This document shows positions 48,931 to 60,590 of a stretch of 64,000 nt of DNA, one piece after another; within the stretch, counting starts at the first letter, position 1, and every line of letters starts with the position of its first letter. A program made the translations under genes and the position numbers. The notes under the pieces are model-generated. The model was not told where the DNA came from, did no database searches, and was given only the letters and a program-made list of their open reading frames with translations. This DNA comes from Psettodes erumei (Eukaryota; Chordata; Actinopteri; Pleuronectiformes; Psettodidae), in the NCBI GenBank assembly GCA_016785225.1, contig JAFBJZ010000343.1, positions 806,001-870,000 of the forward strand. The letters are read 5' to 3'.

Positions 48931-49560
48931 CTACCAGAGGCCTGGGAGTCTGAGGGTTCTGCGCAGGATCTTAGCTGTTCCTAGCATTGCGCTCTTTTGG
49001 ACAGAGGTCTCCGATGTTGTTCCTGGTATCTGTTGGAGCCATCCTTCCAGCTTGGGGGTCACCGCCCCTAGTGCCCCGATCACTATTGGTACCACTGTCG
49101 CCTTCACACCCCACATTTTGTCTATCTCCTCTTTCAGCCCTTGGTATTTCTTGAGCTTCTCGTGTTCTTTCTTTCTGATGTTGCTATCGCTGGAGATTGC
49201 TACATCTATCACTACCACTGTCTTCCGATGTTTATCCACCACCACTATGTCAGGCTGATTGGCCATCACCATCTTGTCAGTCTGGATCTGGAAGTCCCAC
49301 AGGATCTTGGCCTGTTTGTTCTCTGTTACCTTTGGGGGTGTCTCCCATCTGGACCCTGGGACCTCCTTTTGTTGCCTGAGGCATTCACTTAGGAGTTGGT
49401 CCTTGGGGGCCATTTTCTCGATGTATTCCTGGAGGTTCACTGTTTCCTCCTGGACAGTAGTTCTGACAGTTACTAGTCCTCGGCCCCCCTCCTTTCGCTT
49501 TGTGTACAGCCTCATGACGCTGGACTTAGGGGTGAAACCCACCATGCATGGTAAGGAGCT
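48931..49560 (-). pseudogene. Rex6-like LINE C-terminal part, restriction-like endonuclease
   Basis: C-terminal third of the LINE polyprotein. After the frameshift the frame starts around K-S-S-V-M-R-L-Y-T-K-R-K-E-G-G-R-G-L. The endonuclease core follows: N-Q-P-D-I-V-V-V-D and, 13 residues after the P-D, V-V-V-I-D-V-A-I, the P-D-x(12-14)-D motif of restriction-like endonucleases that nick target DNA. K-K-x-E-K-x-x-K-Y then fits the trailing conserved K and Y positions. The frame ends at R-R-T-L-R-L-P-G-L-W, close to the natural C-terminus for this clade. The motif residues appear intact. Confidence 0.85.
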
Positions 49561-50563
49561 TCCTTGTCTTGATATCAGTGGCTTGTATCTCTTCAAGTGG
49601 CCAGGATATTATCCCAGCCGGGTATCTGATCACTGGCATGGCATAGGTGTTAATGGCTTGGATCTTATTTTTGCCGTTCAGCTGACTTTTCAGGACCTGC
49701 CTTACCCTCTGGAGGTATTTGGCTGTGGCTGACCTTCGAGGTGCCTCCTCATGATTACCATTTGCCTGTGGGATCCCCAGGTATTTGTAACTGCCCTGCA
49801 CATCTGCAATGTTCCCTTCCGGTAGGTCAACCCCCTCGGTTGTGATCACCTTTCCTCTTCTAGATTTCATCCGCCCACATTTATCTAGTCCGAATGACAT
49901 CCCGATGTCTTTGCTGTAGATCTGAGTGAGGTGAATCAGGGAATCAATGTCACGCTCATTCTTCGCATACAGCTTGATGTCATCCATGTAGAGGAGGTGG
50001 CTGATGGTTGTTCCGCTTCGGAACTGGTACCCATAGCCACTCTTTGAGATGATCTGGCTGAGGGGGTTTAGGCTTATGCAGAACAGCAGGGGGGACAGAG
50101 CATCTCCTTGGTATATGCCGCATCTGATGCTCACCTGTGCAATTGGTTTTGAGTTGGCCTCCAGAGTCGTGTTCCACAGCCTCATTGAGTTCTGGATGAA
50201 CTCTCTTAGGGTCCTATTGATGTTGTACAGCTTTAGGCACTCCAGTATCCATGTGTGTGGCATCGAATCATAGGCCTTCTTGCAGTCAATCCAGGCAGTG
50301 CACAGGTTGGTGTTCCTCGTCTTGCAATCTCGGGCAATTGCCCTGTCCACCAGTAGCTGGTGTTTGGCTCCTCTGGTGTTATTGCCTACACCTTTCTGTG
50401 CTCTGCTCATGTATTGCTCCATGTGCCTACTCATCTTAGCCGCTATGATGCCTGATAGGAGCTTCCATGTGGTGCTGAGGCAGGTTATAGGCCGGTAGTT
50501 GGATGGTATTGTTGCCTTCTGGGGTCCTTCATTATGAGGACTGTCCGGCCTTGGGTTAGCCAC
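49526..50563 (-). pseudogene. Rex6-like LINE reverse transcriptase segment
   Basis: Central RT domain, 345 codons open. Motifs in order: I-P-S-N-Y-R-P-I-T-C-L, A-Q-K-G-V-G-N-N-T-R-G-A-K, A-W-I-D-C-K-K-A-Y-D-S-M-P-H with the first catalytic Asp, Q-G-D-A-L-S-P-L-L-F, the catalytic Y-M-D-D, and Y-K-Y-L-G-I in the thumb. The frame ends after K-L-L-T-M-H-G-G-F-H-P, where a one-base shift joins it to the endonuclease frame. The true link upstream is also frameshifted: the preceding segment ends at T-V-L-I-M-K-D-P and this one resumes at Q-K-A-T-I-P-S-N-Y. Apart from those shifts the domain looks well preserved. Confidence 0.9.
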
Positions 50564-51123
50564 TCCGGGTGGTTTCCCGATATTAGCAGCTGGTTCATCT
50601 GTGCTGCTAGGCGTTCATGGAGTGCAGTCAGCTTCTTGAGCCAGTAGGTGTGTATCATGTCAGGCATTTTGGACACTCTGGTTTGGATGCCTGCTAGCGT
50701 GAGGCCTTGTTCTGGGAGTTGGCTGTGTCCTGCTTGTAAGTCTTTCAGCCATTGGGCATTGGTGTTATGGGTTGCCTCTTTCTCCCAGATACACTTCCAG
50801 TATTGCTCAGTCTCAGCCCTGGGTGGCTCTGTTGCCATCCTGTTACCCTGCCATTGAGAGTAGACCTTAGCTGGGTTGGTGGAGAACACCCTGTTTATTC
50901 TCCTGGCCTCTACCTCTCTTGTGTACCTCTTTAGGCGGGTAGCTAGGGCTGTGAGCCTTTGCTTAGCAGTCTCCAGTGCCTCAGCTGTGGGCAGCTTGCT
51001 GTATTTCCTGGGCTTCCTTACATTTACACCCCTGCTCAGCTCTGTTAGGAGGCTGACTTCTTTCCGTGCCGATTTTTGCCTCAAGCCTTCTCCTCCATGG
51101 GGCTCACTCCTTCTGGCTACCAT
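50500..51123 (-). pseudogene. Rex6-like LINE N-terminal segment
   Basis: Open frame of 212 codons upstream of the RT. It contains basic sequence (R-L-T-A-L-A-T-R-L-K-R-Y-T-R-E) and F-S-T-N-P-A-K-V-Y-S-Q-W-Q, then W-K-C-I-W-E-K-E-A-T-H-N and E-W-L-T-Q-G-R-T-V-L-I-M-K-D-P, the pre-RT region typical of this clade. The first residues up to M-V-A-R-R may not be the natural start; no N-terminal zinc finger or Myb motif was seen, so the 5' end may be truncated. Confidence 0.8.
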
Positions 51124-51368
51124 TCATGCTGTTCATCTTGTAGTCAAGCATCTCTAGGATTACTGTTGCCGCTGCATACATCAGTTGATTGGTCTCAGTG
51201 ATGGTGGTGGTAGGGACAGTTAGAAGTGCTGTGTTACTTTGGTACTTTGTTGTTTAGCCTTGGCAAGGAGGAGGAAGTTGAGTTCCTCCAGGACTCCATG
51301 ATTCTCTCTCTCAGGTCAGCTGCCCTTGCATTCAGTTCGTCTTGCCTTGGGGCTTGTTACCCAATCTC

Positions 51369-51590
51369 GTCCGCGTCAGGTGTTAGGGAACCAGGGCACC
51401 CTGATGGTAAGTTGGCTACTGGAACAAGACATTCATGGAGCAGGACAGAGAACATGGTACTGATGGAGTGTTACTATGGGAGAAACCCCAGTGAGAGAGG
51501 GTACATGCAGAGGATGTGGGGAAAAATGGTTGCCAGGTCAGCTTGGGGGTGGTTTCATCATCACCCCCAAATATAACACCTGACGCGGAC
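51369..51590. repeat. 17-bp perfect inverted repeat at the LINE 5' end
   Basis: GTCCGCGTCAGGTGTTA (51369-51385) is the exact reverse complement of TAACACCTGACGCGGAC (51574-51590), with 188 bases between. The second arm abuts the tRNA-like module. A smaller hairpin, GGGGGTGGTTTCATCATCACCCCC, lies at about 51545-51568. Confidence 0.88.
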
Positions 51591-51599
51591 TTTGTTGTC

Positions 51600-51750
51600 C
51601 CGGGCGTCGTCCGAGCTATTATTTATCGTTTCGCTCATATTGAGGTGTGTAGGCATGTATCGCAAAGTGCCTTGCCTAAGGGCCCACCTGGGATTCGAAC
51701 CGGCGACCTCCTGCACCAAAGTCAGCGGTGATCTACCGGTGGTCTAAATT
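51600..51750 (-). repeat. tRNA-derived SINE module
   Basis: Read on the minus strand from about 51745: an A-box-like TAGATCACCGCTGAC, then GGTGCAGGAGGTCGCCGGTTCGAATCCC with a perfect B box GGTTCGAATCC, then CTTAGGCAAGGCACTTTGCGA, a phrase common in fish tRNA-derived SINEs. It cannot fold as a normal functional tRNA by eye because the acceptor ends do not pair. I call it a SINE head, not a tRNA gene. Confidence 0.72.
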
Positions 51751-54284
51751 GTTTGTTCCCTCAATCCAGTTCCCACTTCTTTATGTGGTGGGAAATGCTC
51801 CCTTTGCGCACAAAAGTGTGAACAAATCCACTCATCAGGGGCTAGATTATTATTTATATTATTCACATTTAATGTAAAATAATTAATTACTTACATTTAC
51901 TTTTTTGTCTTTCAAGTTAATTTTCAGTCTTTAATTATTTGCCAGTAAGATCCTGATTTTGAACCACGTCTCTGACCCTCAGTGCATGAATCTGCGTACC
52001 TCGTTTAGCTTTGAGCTCAAGGTTATTGGTACTGGAACTGCTTTCTCCATTATCAATATTTCCCAGGTGGTGCTGTTGGTCTTACATTATTATATTATAT
52101 CTAGTTACCCACAAACAATCAGCACTGCATCGTTTAAAAAAATCACACATTTTAATGACAACAAACACATCCTAACAATTTGCTATTTTTCCGAGCTCAC
52201 TAAAATGTGTAACATATTTGAACCACTTTAGAGAAGGCCACTCTAATCTGATCAATTTTAATCACACCAGCCAGTCTGTAAGGTTTCTGTTTGGTTTCTT
52301 GAAAAAGTATTCAAAAATTGCCCACAAGCTGGTGATTAACCCACAAAGTACATGATGGCTTCAGTTTTTGTGCCAGCCATTGTTACAGAAACAGCTCCTG
52401 GTCAAAGTAACAAATGACACTATCTCTGGAGGCTGTGTGGTTGCGCCCAGTTTGTCTCTCAAAACTGGTGAAGCAGCTTTAGCGTTTATGTTCCCAACTG
52501 TTACTGCATCTTACCTAAGTTAGGGTGTGCTCCAACACAATTTTCTTTCTTTTAACCCACATATATACAAAATTAAAACACTTTTTTTGGATGCAATTCA
52601 CATGATAGCACGCTCCTTCTGGAATGAAATCTGCTATATAAATTTAAGATTATATTTGCTTGCCCTAACCAGCCACAGCAGACGTCAAAACACACAAACA
52701 CACAAACTCAGTCAGAATTCCCACATAGGAGAGAGCCATACCTCAGGCTAGCTGTGCAAACACATCCCAAAAGTGAACAGCTTTGATGCAAAGCCTAAAT
52801 GCTTGCTTTTATCTCCCTCCAATGGCTCTTGCAGTATGTGTGTGTGCAACAACATCCACATAAATGCAGAATTCACATTGTCAATAGTCTTCATAAAAAG
52901 GGTAAGCAAGTTTGGTTGAGGATGAGAGAAATGAAGACACTACGTCGTTATGGCTTCCTCACATGTCTTCTTTAGCCAAATTTCAGTCTTTTAATGTCCA
53001 ACATTTAAGTAAAAATCTGCCCATTGCCATGGGTCATTTGATTGGCTGAACAACAACCATACACAACTGTAATCCAGTTTTCCTCTCAGACATTTGATTG
53101 CCTCTTTGTGTGTCAACATGCAGTCCTTCTCTGACACAGATAGAGGTAGCATTCTCAGCTAAAGTTTGCACTGGACAGAGCACATCATGCAGTGTGACTG
53201 ATAGTGATGGACCCAGGAAGCTGCTCAGGCACCTGACTGCCTGACTGCCCCTGTGACACCATTCTTTCTTCACAGTTAAGTACTCTTGTGTGGCACTGGG
53301 GCAAATCTGTGCTTCTGGCCAAATATAGAGCTGGAGGCAGCAGATCGAAAAAAAAAATAATCTGGCCCTGTTGTAGTTCTGTTTGCCCAGAGTGAAACTA
53401 GAAAGTTCAGTTAAACTATAGGCCCAGCCCAGATGCAGGTACCTGTTTGCAACATACAGGTGTCCTGTAAGACACTGAGTGAGGGATGTCTGATTTCATA
53501 CACACAAAACATTGTGCTGTTGGGGGATCGTCTTTCAGTGTGTTAGCGTGAGGAGTGCCAGGCACCACAGATAAACACAGCAGCACAGACAGACACTGAA
53601 ACAGAAAGTCTGAAAGGTATGTTAGGCCTTCACTGACAGTTCATCGACAAACTAGAACTGCAAATCGCAGGCTCTGTTTCTTGTCAGAAGTAAGAAAAAA
53701 AATCTCATTCAAAATCACATAGACATAACACAAATTCCATTCAAAACCCAGTACACCACGGCTCATCGTCAGCCCCTGAAGCTCAACACACTTAACTACT
53801 TTCATCTCATTGTGTTGGTTTTATGGCCCACAAGTGTTCAGTTTTGGTTCAGTCTCACCACTCTCATCAGTCTCCACTCTAGTAGCAGAAGGCAGCTGTT
53901 TTCAGAAAAAAAGCAATTGTAAACCCACTTTATACAGTAGCTGGCAGTGAGGTACAGTTAATAATTTCATAATAACTTTACATTACAAATTACAAAGCAG
54001 ACATAAAAACAGAACAAAACAATAGAAGAAGCATGTAAAAGAGACAAATTACAAAGGTAAGTATATGAGGGATAATAAAACAATTAGACAAGGACAAAAT
54101 TATGTGGAGCCTGTGATGTTGAGACTACGGTCATTTCAGCTACAGTCAGTCCGGGTGGCAAATAAAGCTTGAACACCTGAGACAAATAGTTAGTAGAGGT
54201 CACGTAATGTTGTGTCATCTGTAGAGATAATATTAACATCATTAATGAGGAGCAATTGTGGATAAAAACATTCAATTATGACAA
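51751..54284. other. Unassigned AT-rich stretch
   Basis: No gene or element recognised. Confidence 0.4.
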
Positions 54285-54876
54285 TTAGGAGGGAGATGGA
54301 CCGGCTGGTGTCATGGTGCAGAAGCAACAACCTGGAGCTCAATGCTCTAAAAACAGTGGAGATGATAGTGGACTTCAGGAAGGGCCCCCCTGTTCTACCC
54401 CTGTCTCCATCCATGACACCCCTGTCACCCCTGTTGAGTCCTTCCGCTTCCTGGGTACCACCATCTCCCAGGAGCTCAAGTGGGAGCAGAACATCAGTTC
54501 CCTCACCAAGAATGCTCAGCAGAGGATGTATTTCCTGCGGCAGCTGAAGAAGTTCAACCTCCCAGTGAAGATGCTGGTGAACTTCTACACTGCCACCATT
54601 GAATCGGCCAGGGACAAGGCCAAGCTACAGCGGGTCATCCACTCTGCAGAGAGGGTGATCGGCTGCAGCCTCCCATCTCTCCAGGAGCTGTTCATCTCCA
54701 GGACATGGAGATGTGCAGCCAGGATTGCTGCTGACCCCTCTCACCCTGGACACAAACTGTTTCAGACCCTCCCCTCTGGCAAGAGGATCCGGTCCATCCG
54801 GACCAGGACCTCACGCCACAAAAACAGCTTCTTCCCCACTGCAGTCAGCCTCATGAACAATGCCCGTGCCCCCTGA
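54285..54876 (+). pseudogene. L2/CR1-type LINE RT C-terminal relic
   Basis: Opens with R-R-E-M-D-R-L-V-S-W-C-R-S-N-N-L-E-L-N and T-V-E-M-I-V-D-F-R-K, the post-catalytic RT region. A frameshift around 54385-54430 moves to the frame with V-E-S-F-R-F-L-G-T-T-I-S and Q-R-M-Y-F-L-R-Q-L-K-K-F, and the end has S-G-K-R-I-R-S-I-R-T-R-T-S-R and N-S-F-F-P-T-A-V-S-L-M-N. These are typical of the very abundant teleost L2-group elements. Between F-Y-T-A-T-I-E-S and L-Q-R-V about 15-20 residues that usually include a W-Y-G box are missing in frame. The catalytic box itself is not included. Confidence 0.87.
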
Positions 54877-55241
54877 ACAACCCCCCCCCGGTATACCCCC
54901 CTACCACTTGCACTACTTTGCACTGTCAGTCACTTCTCACCCTGCACTTCCCCACACATATTCTTATTTCTTATTCTTACTCATAATATCATTTATTATA
55001 TTATTATTATAGTATATTATATTACATTACTTTTTACCCACATGTATATAATCCCTACCTACTTTTAAATTGTGTTTTAACTTATTTGCTTTTATTCAAT
55101 TTTTTATTCTATTCTACCTTTATTATTATTATTGTTGTTGTTGTTGTTATTTTCATGTTGCTATTTTGCTTATTTTGCACCTGTCACCAAAGTAAATTCC
55201 TTGTGTGGTAACCTGACCCTTACTGTACCTGGCAATAAATC

Positions 55242-55268
55242 TTTCTGATTCTGATTCTGATTCTGATA
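55242..55268. repeat. (CTGATT)n LINE tail
   Basis: Four tandem six-base units at the 3' end of the LINE, right after the AATAAA signal. Confidence 0.9.
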
Positions 55269-55270
55269 CT

Positions 55271-56709
55271 CTTGGTAGTCTTGGGTTGAAAACATTTAAA
55301 GCTAGCTGTAGCACGACTGTATAACAAAAGGCAGATGTAAATTTTGAAACTTATTCATCAGTGCCATTTATTATGCAGAAAGTAATATAATAATCCTCTT
55401 AACAGAAATGATACAGTGATGATTTATTCCATAATAAAAAGTTAGGAAGAGCTGCCAATACACCACTGAAAAAAGAAAGATTTACAGCATTTAGAAGTAA
55501 CGGAAGAAGAAGATTTGTTGTGAGAAGGAAGAGACAGCCGGTGAGAAGAAATGAAATAGAGAAAGTGGACGAGAGCATAAACAGAGCCAGCGAGAGTGGC
55601 TCTAAAAATGAACATGCTGCAGAGGAGAGGAAAAATGACAGTGTGACAGTGGAGGAGAAGAGGAAACAGTGACAAATCCCAATGAATATGAGAGCCAACG
55701 GGATTCTAATACTTACTCTATCACCCAGCCAAACCTCTCTAACAAATCACTTAATATGCAAATGGTGCTGTGTATTTATTCCAATGACAAATCACACTGT
55801 CATATAAACAGATTCATGGAATACAATGCACACAGACGCCTGCCTGCATGCACATTCAAATACAGGCGGTAACAAACATACTGCACACTCACAGGTGGTT
55901 TATTCATCTTTCATACTTTTCAAATGCAGTAATGTTTAATAACTGCTGTATTTGTTCTAATGATAAATAAGAGCCACAGCTGTATTATATAAAGAGGATA
56001 GATACCACAATCCCACCTGTTCTGCAGGTTGTGTGTGTTATTGAGGGTGTCAGTTTAATAGGTGCTCTGTGTGTCTGGAAATTAATGTTAGCAACTCAGT
56101 ATTTGTGTCTATTCAACCTTGTCACTAATGGTGCTCTTTGTCACATTTTGGAACAAGAATGAACATTTAATAAACATTGTCAAAACTCCAGAAATGTTTG
56201 AAGCAATAGTTCAGCAACACACCAAAACCCCTATCAAAGACAAGAAATTCATTTGCAATTTTTTCATTTGCTGACAGTTTACAATAAAAGAGGTAAGATA
56301 CACAATGTCAGACAGGTGAATATAGAGTTTTGAAGTACAACCAAAAACGTGTCCATTGCTCAGTATCTGTTACACACCAGCTCTATTTAAGTGAGTGTAA
56401 GTGCTTTCAAACAAAAGCCAGATGCCATATAAAGTAATAGGTGCATCCCTTCCAAACAACCAATTAGGAGTGTATTGAATGCCATACCAAATGATAGTGT
56501 AACATTGAAGGTTAGTCTGAAAGGAGACTTGTCAGCCTGCAGAGGATGATTTCAATGTGCCTTTTGGAAACCAACAATCTGACATTCACACCTGCTGCAT
56601 GCCGCAACAGGACAGGTATATACATCTATAACTTCTCTCTAAATCTTTTTTCAGCCAACAAAGCCAAAAAGGATACACCATTTATCTTATTTGATTAATT
56701 ATCATGTCC
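55271..56709. other. Unassigned AT-rich stretch
   Basis: No gene recognised; minus-strand frames at 55399-55698 lie opposite purine-rich sequence. Confidence 0.4.
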
Positions 56710-57060
56710 CACCCCTCTCTTTTGTTAGCTCACCTCTGAGTGTGGCTGCTATGATGACTTTTCTATATAGTTCCATGAGTACAAAGTACTTTGTTTCAAT
56801 CATACACTGACCTTTAGGTTTGACCATGGCTTTGAGGGAGGAGGAAACCATCCTATTTACTGTCATGTAGACCAGCACCAGAGATTTGAAATGGATGCAA
56901 GCTGCAGTAGGGAGACAATGTAGGCTACACAGAAGAGGAGCGTGTGAGAAAACCTGGAGGGGTGAAACACCAGGTGGGCAGCAGCATTCTGGACTACCTG
57001 CAGAGTCTGGTAGCAGACACACAGGTTTCAGTGAGTCCCGATGTGGAACTAAAAAGGCAA
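56710..57060 (-). pseudogene. LINE RT tail relic (L2/CR1-like)
   Basis: On the minus strand near 57000-56940 the sequence reads Q-N-A-A-A-H-L-V-F-H-P-S-R-F in one frame, and near 56910-56850 L-H-C-L-P-T-A-A-C-I-H-F-K-S-L-V-L-V-Y in another. These match the (V/Q)-N-A-A-A-R-L-V...L-H-W-L-P-V-x-x-R-I-x-F-K-x-x-L-L-x-Y block near the C-terminus of fish LINE reverse transcriptases. There is a frameshift between the two boxes and nothing upstream is preserved. The family cannot be set with certainty. Confidence 0.7.
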
Positions 57061-58471
57061 TTGTCCTGATATTATTCATATAGACGCAGGATGAATATGT
57101 GTGCTATGTCCCAAGTTTTCTTGAAGTAAAGATAATGATCATTTTTAGCTCATTCTGAGATAATCCCAAATCCCATTCATTTTTTTTGACAGATAAAGAA
57201 ATTGTTGATGCTGCTTCAACTCCACGTTGAATGGAGCGTGGGTTGACCAATCACAGGTTGGAGCAACCCCACAGGCAGCCCGTCAACTACAATAACTGTT
57301 CTGACTATATTCCACAAGAGACATGAAAATCTCCTGTTTGAGTCCTGTAGAGTCAGATCTGTGTTGTCAGACATTCCTGCTGCAGTGATACATTTGCTCT
57401 TTATGTGAATTTCAAGGGTTTTTGCAGCACTACAGCTGAAGAAGGCAACAAGTAGTGGAACTGACATAAAGTGTCTTTTTAAATATGTAATATTGACAAG
57501 CAGGGGGGGGGGCTCTTATACTATCTATTATAGGCTGTACTGAGATGAAAGACAGATTCAAGGGGAAACTTTTTGAGACCAAAGGGCATTTCAGTGCCAT
57601 GGATTTACCATTAAACAGTGACCTGCTGATATTTAAGCAGCACAGATACTGACAGGTTATTTCAGAACCATGGACAGTGCCGTGGTATTTACCAATCATT
57701 TGCTCCGACCTCAGTCAGATCAAGAAAAAAAAGTATGGCAGACTAAATTAAAGGGCAAGCAACAAAGGATAGAAGGTAAAAGAACACTTTGTTTGACATT
57801 CATGCCTGATACAGACATACAGTCATACAGTCTACACAACCAAACCATATCAACCCTCAAAGAACAAACTGCAAGTGCGCAGGCATGTCTGTAAAAGCTT
57901 CCATAGCTATTCATCTAATAGTCATTAAAATAGTTCAGTGGAAGATACAATTGGGATCTGTCAGTCTTCTCCATAATATTCTCACTTCTTTATGGTAATT
58001 ATACTAGTGTCTTAAAATGTTTTTATGATTATTATTAATGGGTCTTGAAGTGCTACACATTACACAAAAGTGTTCAGGAAGCATTGATGCAATTCACTGA
58101 AATTACATGCAACATAACGTGTACATGTACAACAGCCACACAAAGATTTCGGAAAAGAGAACAGTCGGTGGGAATTATCATCCAAGCACCGATCTGTCCT
58201 CTCTCTGTGTTGTATTGTGTAATACTGTTGAATTATCTGCCTGATATTCTAAAGAGGGCAATGCTACAATAACCACACATATCTCACTCACCATCAGCTG
58301 TGACTTACTTTTCATCTGCTTTGTTTTCTTTGTTTATGTTGAGGATGAGCAGACACATGAGGACATTGTTGGATTGATTATCTCCACGTTATAAAGGCCC
58401 ACATTGTCTTTGTGCCCAGATATTAGACAGCTGTATGACAGACCACCATGAGCGATTTCATGAGCCCCCTC
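57061..58471. other. Unassigned stretch
   Basis: No gene recognised. Confidence 0.4.
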
Positions 58472-58531
58472 ATCAGCAGTCCTACAAGGAGACAAATGTT
58501 CCAACATTTCTCTCCTTGTACGACTGCTGAT
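58472..58531. repeat. Hairpin, 29-bp arms with 2-base loop
   Basis: 58472-58500 and 58503-58531 are reverse complements at 27 of 29 positions, with only CC between. Arms begin ATCAGCAGTC and end AAATGTT at the loop. Confidence 0.93.
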
Positions 58532-60559
58532 TTTCACTGCTAAGTCAATTTGTTCTCTCAGATGGAGAAGTTTCTTTCACAATTTTGTCCTGCTAAGACT
58601 CTGCCTCTGTCACAGGGTGGTGTGCATGTGTGGTTTGTGTCTACACCCCCACCCTCCCCTTTTGCTCTTTGGGAATGTGTGCCAAGTAATCACCTGCATG
58701 CTTAACAAACAACAACTATCCCCTCAGATGAGCAGCGCAGTGATTGGTACATGGTGAAAAAGGGCTTTCTTCCTGGGATGATTTTTTTTATTAGTGTTGA
58801 TTCCTGTGTGTGATTGTGAGTGGGAGTGGGAGTGCAGTGAGTGCGGGCATGCTGTGAAGAAGCCATAAGGAAGCAGACACAAGGGAGGAAGATGCTGAGT
58901 GGCCAATCGGATCTGTAAGCAATAGCGAGCAAGGCCAAGGCTGGTGGGAGCCCCCCATGATTGCAGGACGTCGGCGCAGTGCCACAAGGAAGTGCACGGC
59001 CGAGAGGGGAGGGAGGCTGGTGAAAGATGGCTAAGTTCTTCTCCTTAACACCACCTTACCCGAAGTACTAATCTTCTACAATGCAGCCAGGAGTTGGCTA
59101 CACCCTGCGTGCTCTGCTATATCCAAGGATCAAAATATTGTTTGTCTTTGCTTTGTTATTGTTTTGCTTTGTGCTTTTTCCTCCACAGGTTACAAGAGGG
59201 TACTGCATAGGCTTCTGTATGAAACCTGTTTTTGCTTGATAATGTTCAATCTTGGACAATAAATTGTTGAGTGGTATTTTTGAAGTAGAGGTCATTTAGT
59301 AGAGGTATTATTTTTAAATAAACTGTGTTGTTAAAAGAATAACAATCTGTGTTTACAGGAAAATACAGACTAAGTGGTTTCAGCCTCCTTTGTGTGTCTG
59401 TCAGACCACCAGAGGATGCAGATGCCATCTTTTGCCTTATCTTTCTCCAGCTGGAAAGCTCTCATCCCTTGATGACTGTTTTCTTTTGAATGTAAGCTTT
59501 CCTCATCATTATCATTATTACTATTGCTTCTCTATCCTGAAAGAGTCCCTGTTATTAATCATGGCCTCACGTTCAGCATCCAAGGCCTTCATCTTCACAG
59601 ACTGAACCCAAATATTGAAGGATTCTCTAACTGGAAAGCCTCCTTCATCTTGTTGTTTCCTGTAGGTAGGCCTTCCTACTCCTGGTCAATTCTTCTTTTT
59701 CCAAACCGAAGGCCTTTCTTGCCTTGAGTTCTTTCTTTCTTTCTTTCTTTCTCCACTTGCCACTGTCCAGTTGAAAGGAGTCCCTCATGTTAGCCATTTT
59801 AGTACACTCGTTGAAATGCCTCTCGCTCTCAGCTCATTCGGAGCCTCTCCAGCTCCAGCTCCTCTTTCCCATTATTTATGCGTGTCTCTTCAAACAAAAG
59901 GTTTCCTCCATGTTGCCACAACTGAGAGTTTCTTGGCTTCTGCCCCCCCCCCAACTTGATTTTCTCCGGAGTTGTAGTTCCACAGCACACAGCAGAATTC
60001 CTCATCTCTGATGCTCTGGACAGCACTCAGAGACTGACTCTGCTGGAGGTGATCATATCCATTGCCATCACTGGTAACAAAAGAGGGCACTGAGTGTTTT
60101 AAATTATTTGAAGGATTCCTTTCGATGTGTATATTGTTCTGTAACTGGGGAAATAGCCCTTCCTCCAGATATACTTCCACATTTTTTCAACATCAATTGA
60201 GATCATTGTTATCAATCCCAAACATCACTTCATTTCAGAAACAAGCAGCACTTACTTTCATTCCATTTTACAGAAATACAGCTTTTTTGTTCCCTTGTTT
60301 TCTTGAACATGTTAAAGTCATTTTAGTTCATTTTATTAAGATTTGAATTTGAAACCCCATTTTTGGATTTTTTTTCTTTTACCTGTGATACTCATCCAGT
60401 GTATTTACAGTGAATAACTGCCTCTCCGCATTGTAGCTTTCATGTGTAATCCACCATTCTAACACGCGCTTGACATTACATGCACCTGCACATGCACCAA
60501 CAATGAAATGATGCATACTGTTGCAATCAGAACCTTTGGGTGTGCAACCCCCTGCATGC

Positions 60560-60590
<31 letters not shown>

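Larger units (their letters stand above)
48885..51390 (-). mobile_element. Rex6-like (R4-clade) LINE, near complete 3' part
   Basis: A minus-strand non-LTR retrotransposon with a central reverse transcriptase and a C-terminal restriction-like endonuclease, the architecture of R2/R4-type LINEs; the sequence pattern fits the fish Rex6 family. The 3' end lies near 48885, just after a hairpin CGCCCA-CC-TGGGCG (48891-48904) in a very short 3' UTR. Coding can be followed to about 51123, with element-like sequence to about 51390. Two frameshifts, near 50520 and 49560, break it into three frames. Confidence 0.85.
54285..55270 (+). mobile_element. 5'-truncated L2/CR1-type LINE
   Basis: The last third of an RT reading frame (54285-54876), a 3' UTR of about 390 bases with AATAAA at about 55233, and a tail of (CTGATT)n at 55242-55268. 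Such 5' truncation and a short tandem 3' tail are normal for L2-type LINEs in fish. The 5' border is taken where protein similarity starts; no target duplication was found. Confidence 0.85.

Noticed and set aside
48905..51157. Plus-strand open frames opposite the Rex6-like LINE
   Set aside because: Antisense shadows of the well-supported minus-strand coding region.
51661..51745. Functional tRNA gene
   Set aside because: The B box is perfect, but acceptor and D-arm pairing are missing and SINE-type sequence follows, so it is a tRNA-derived repeat.
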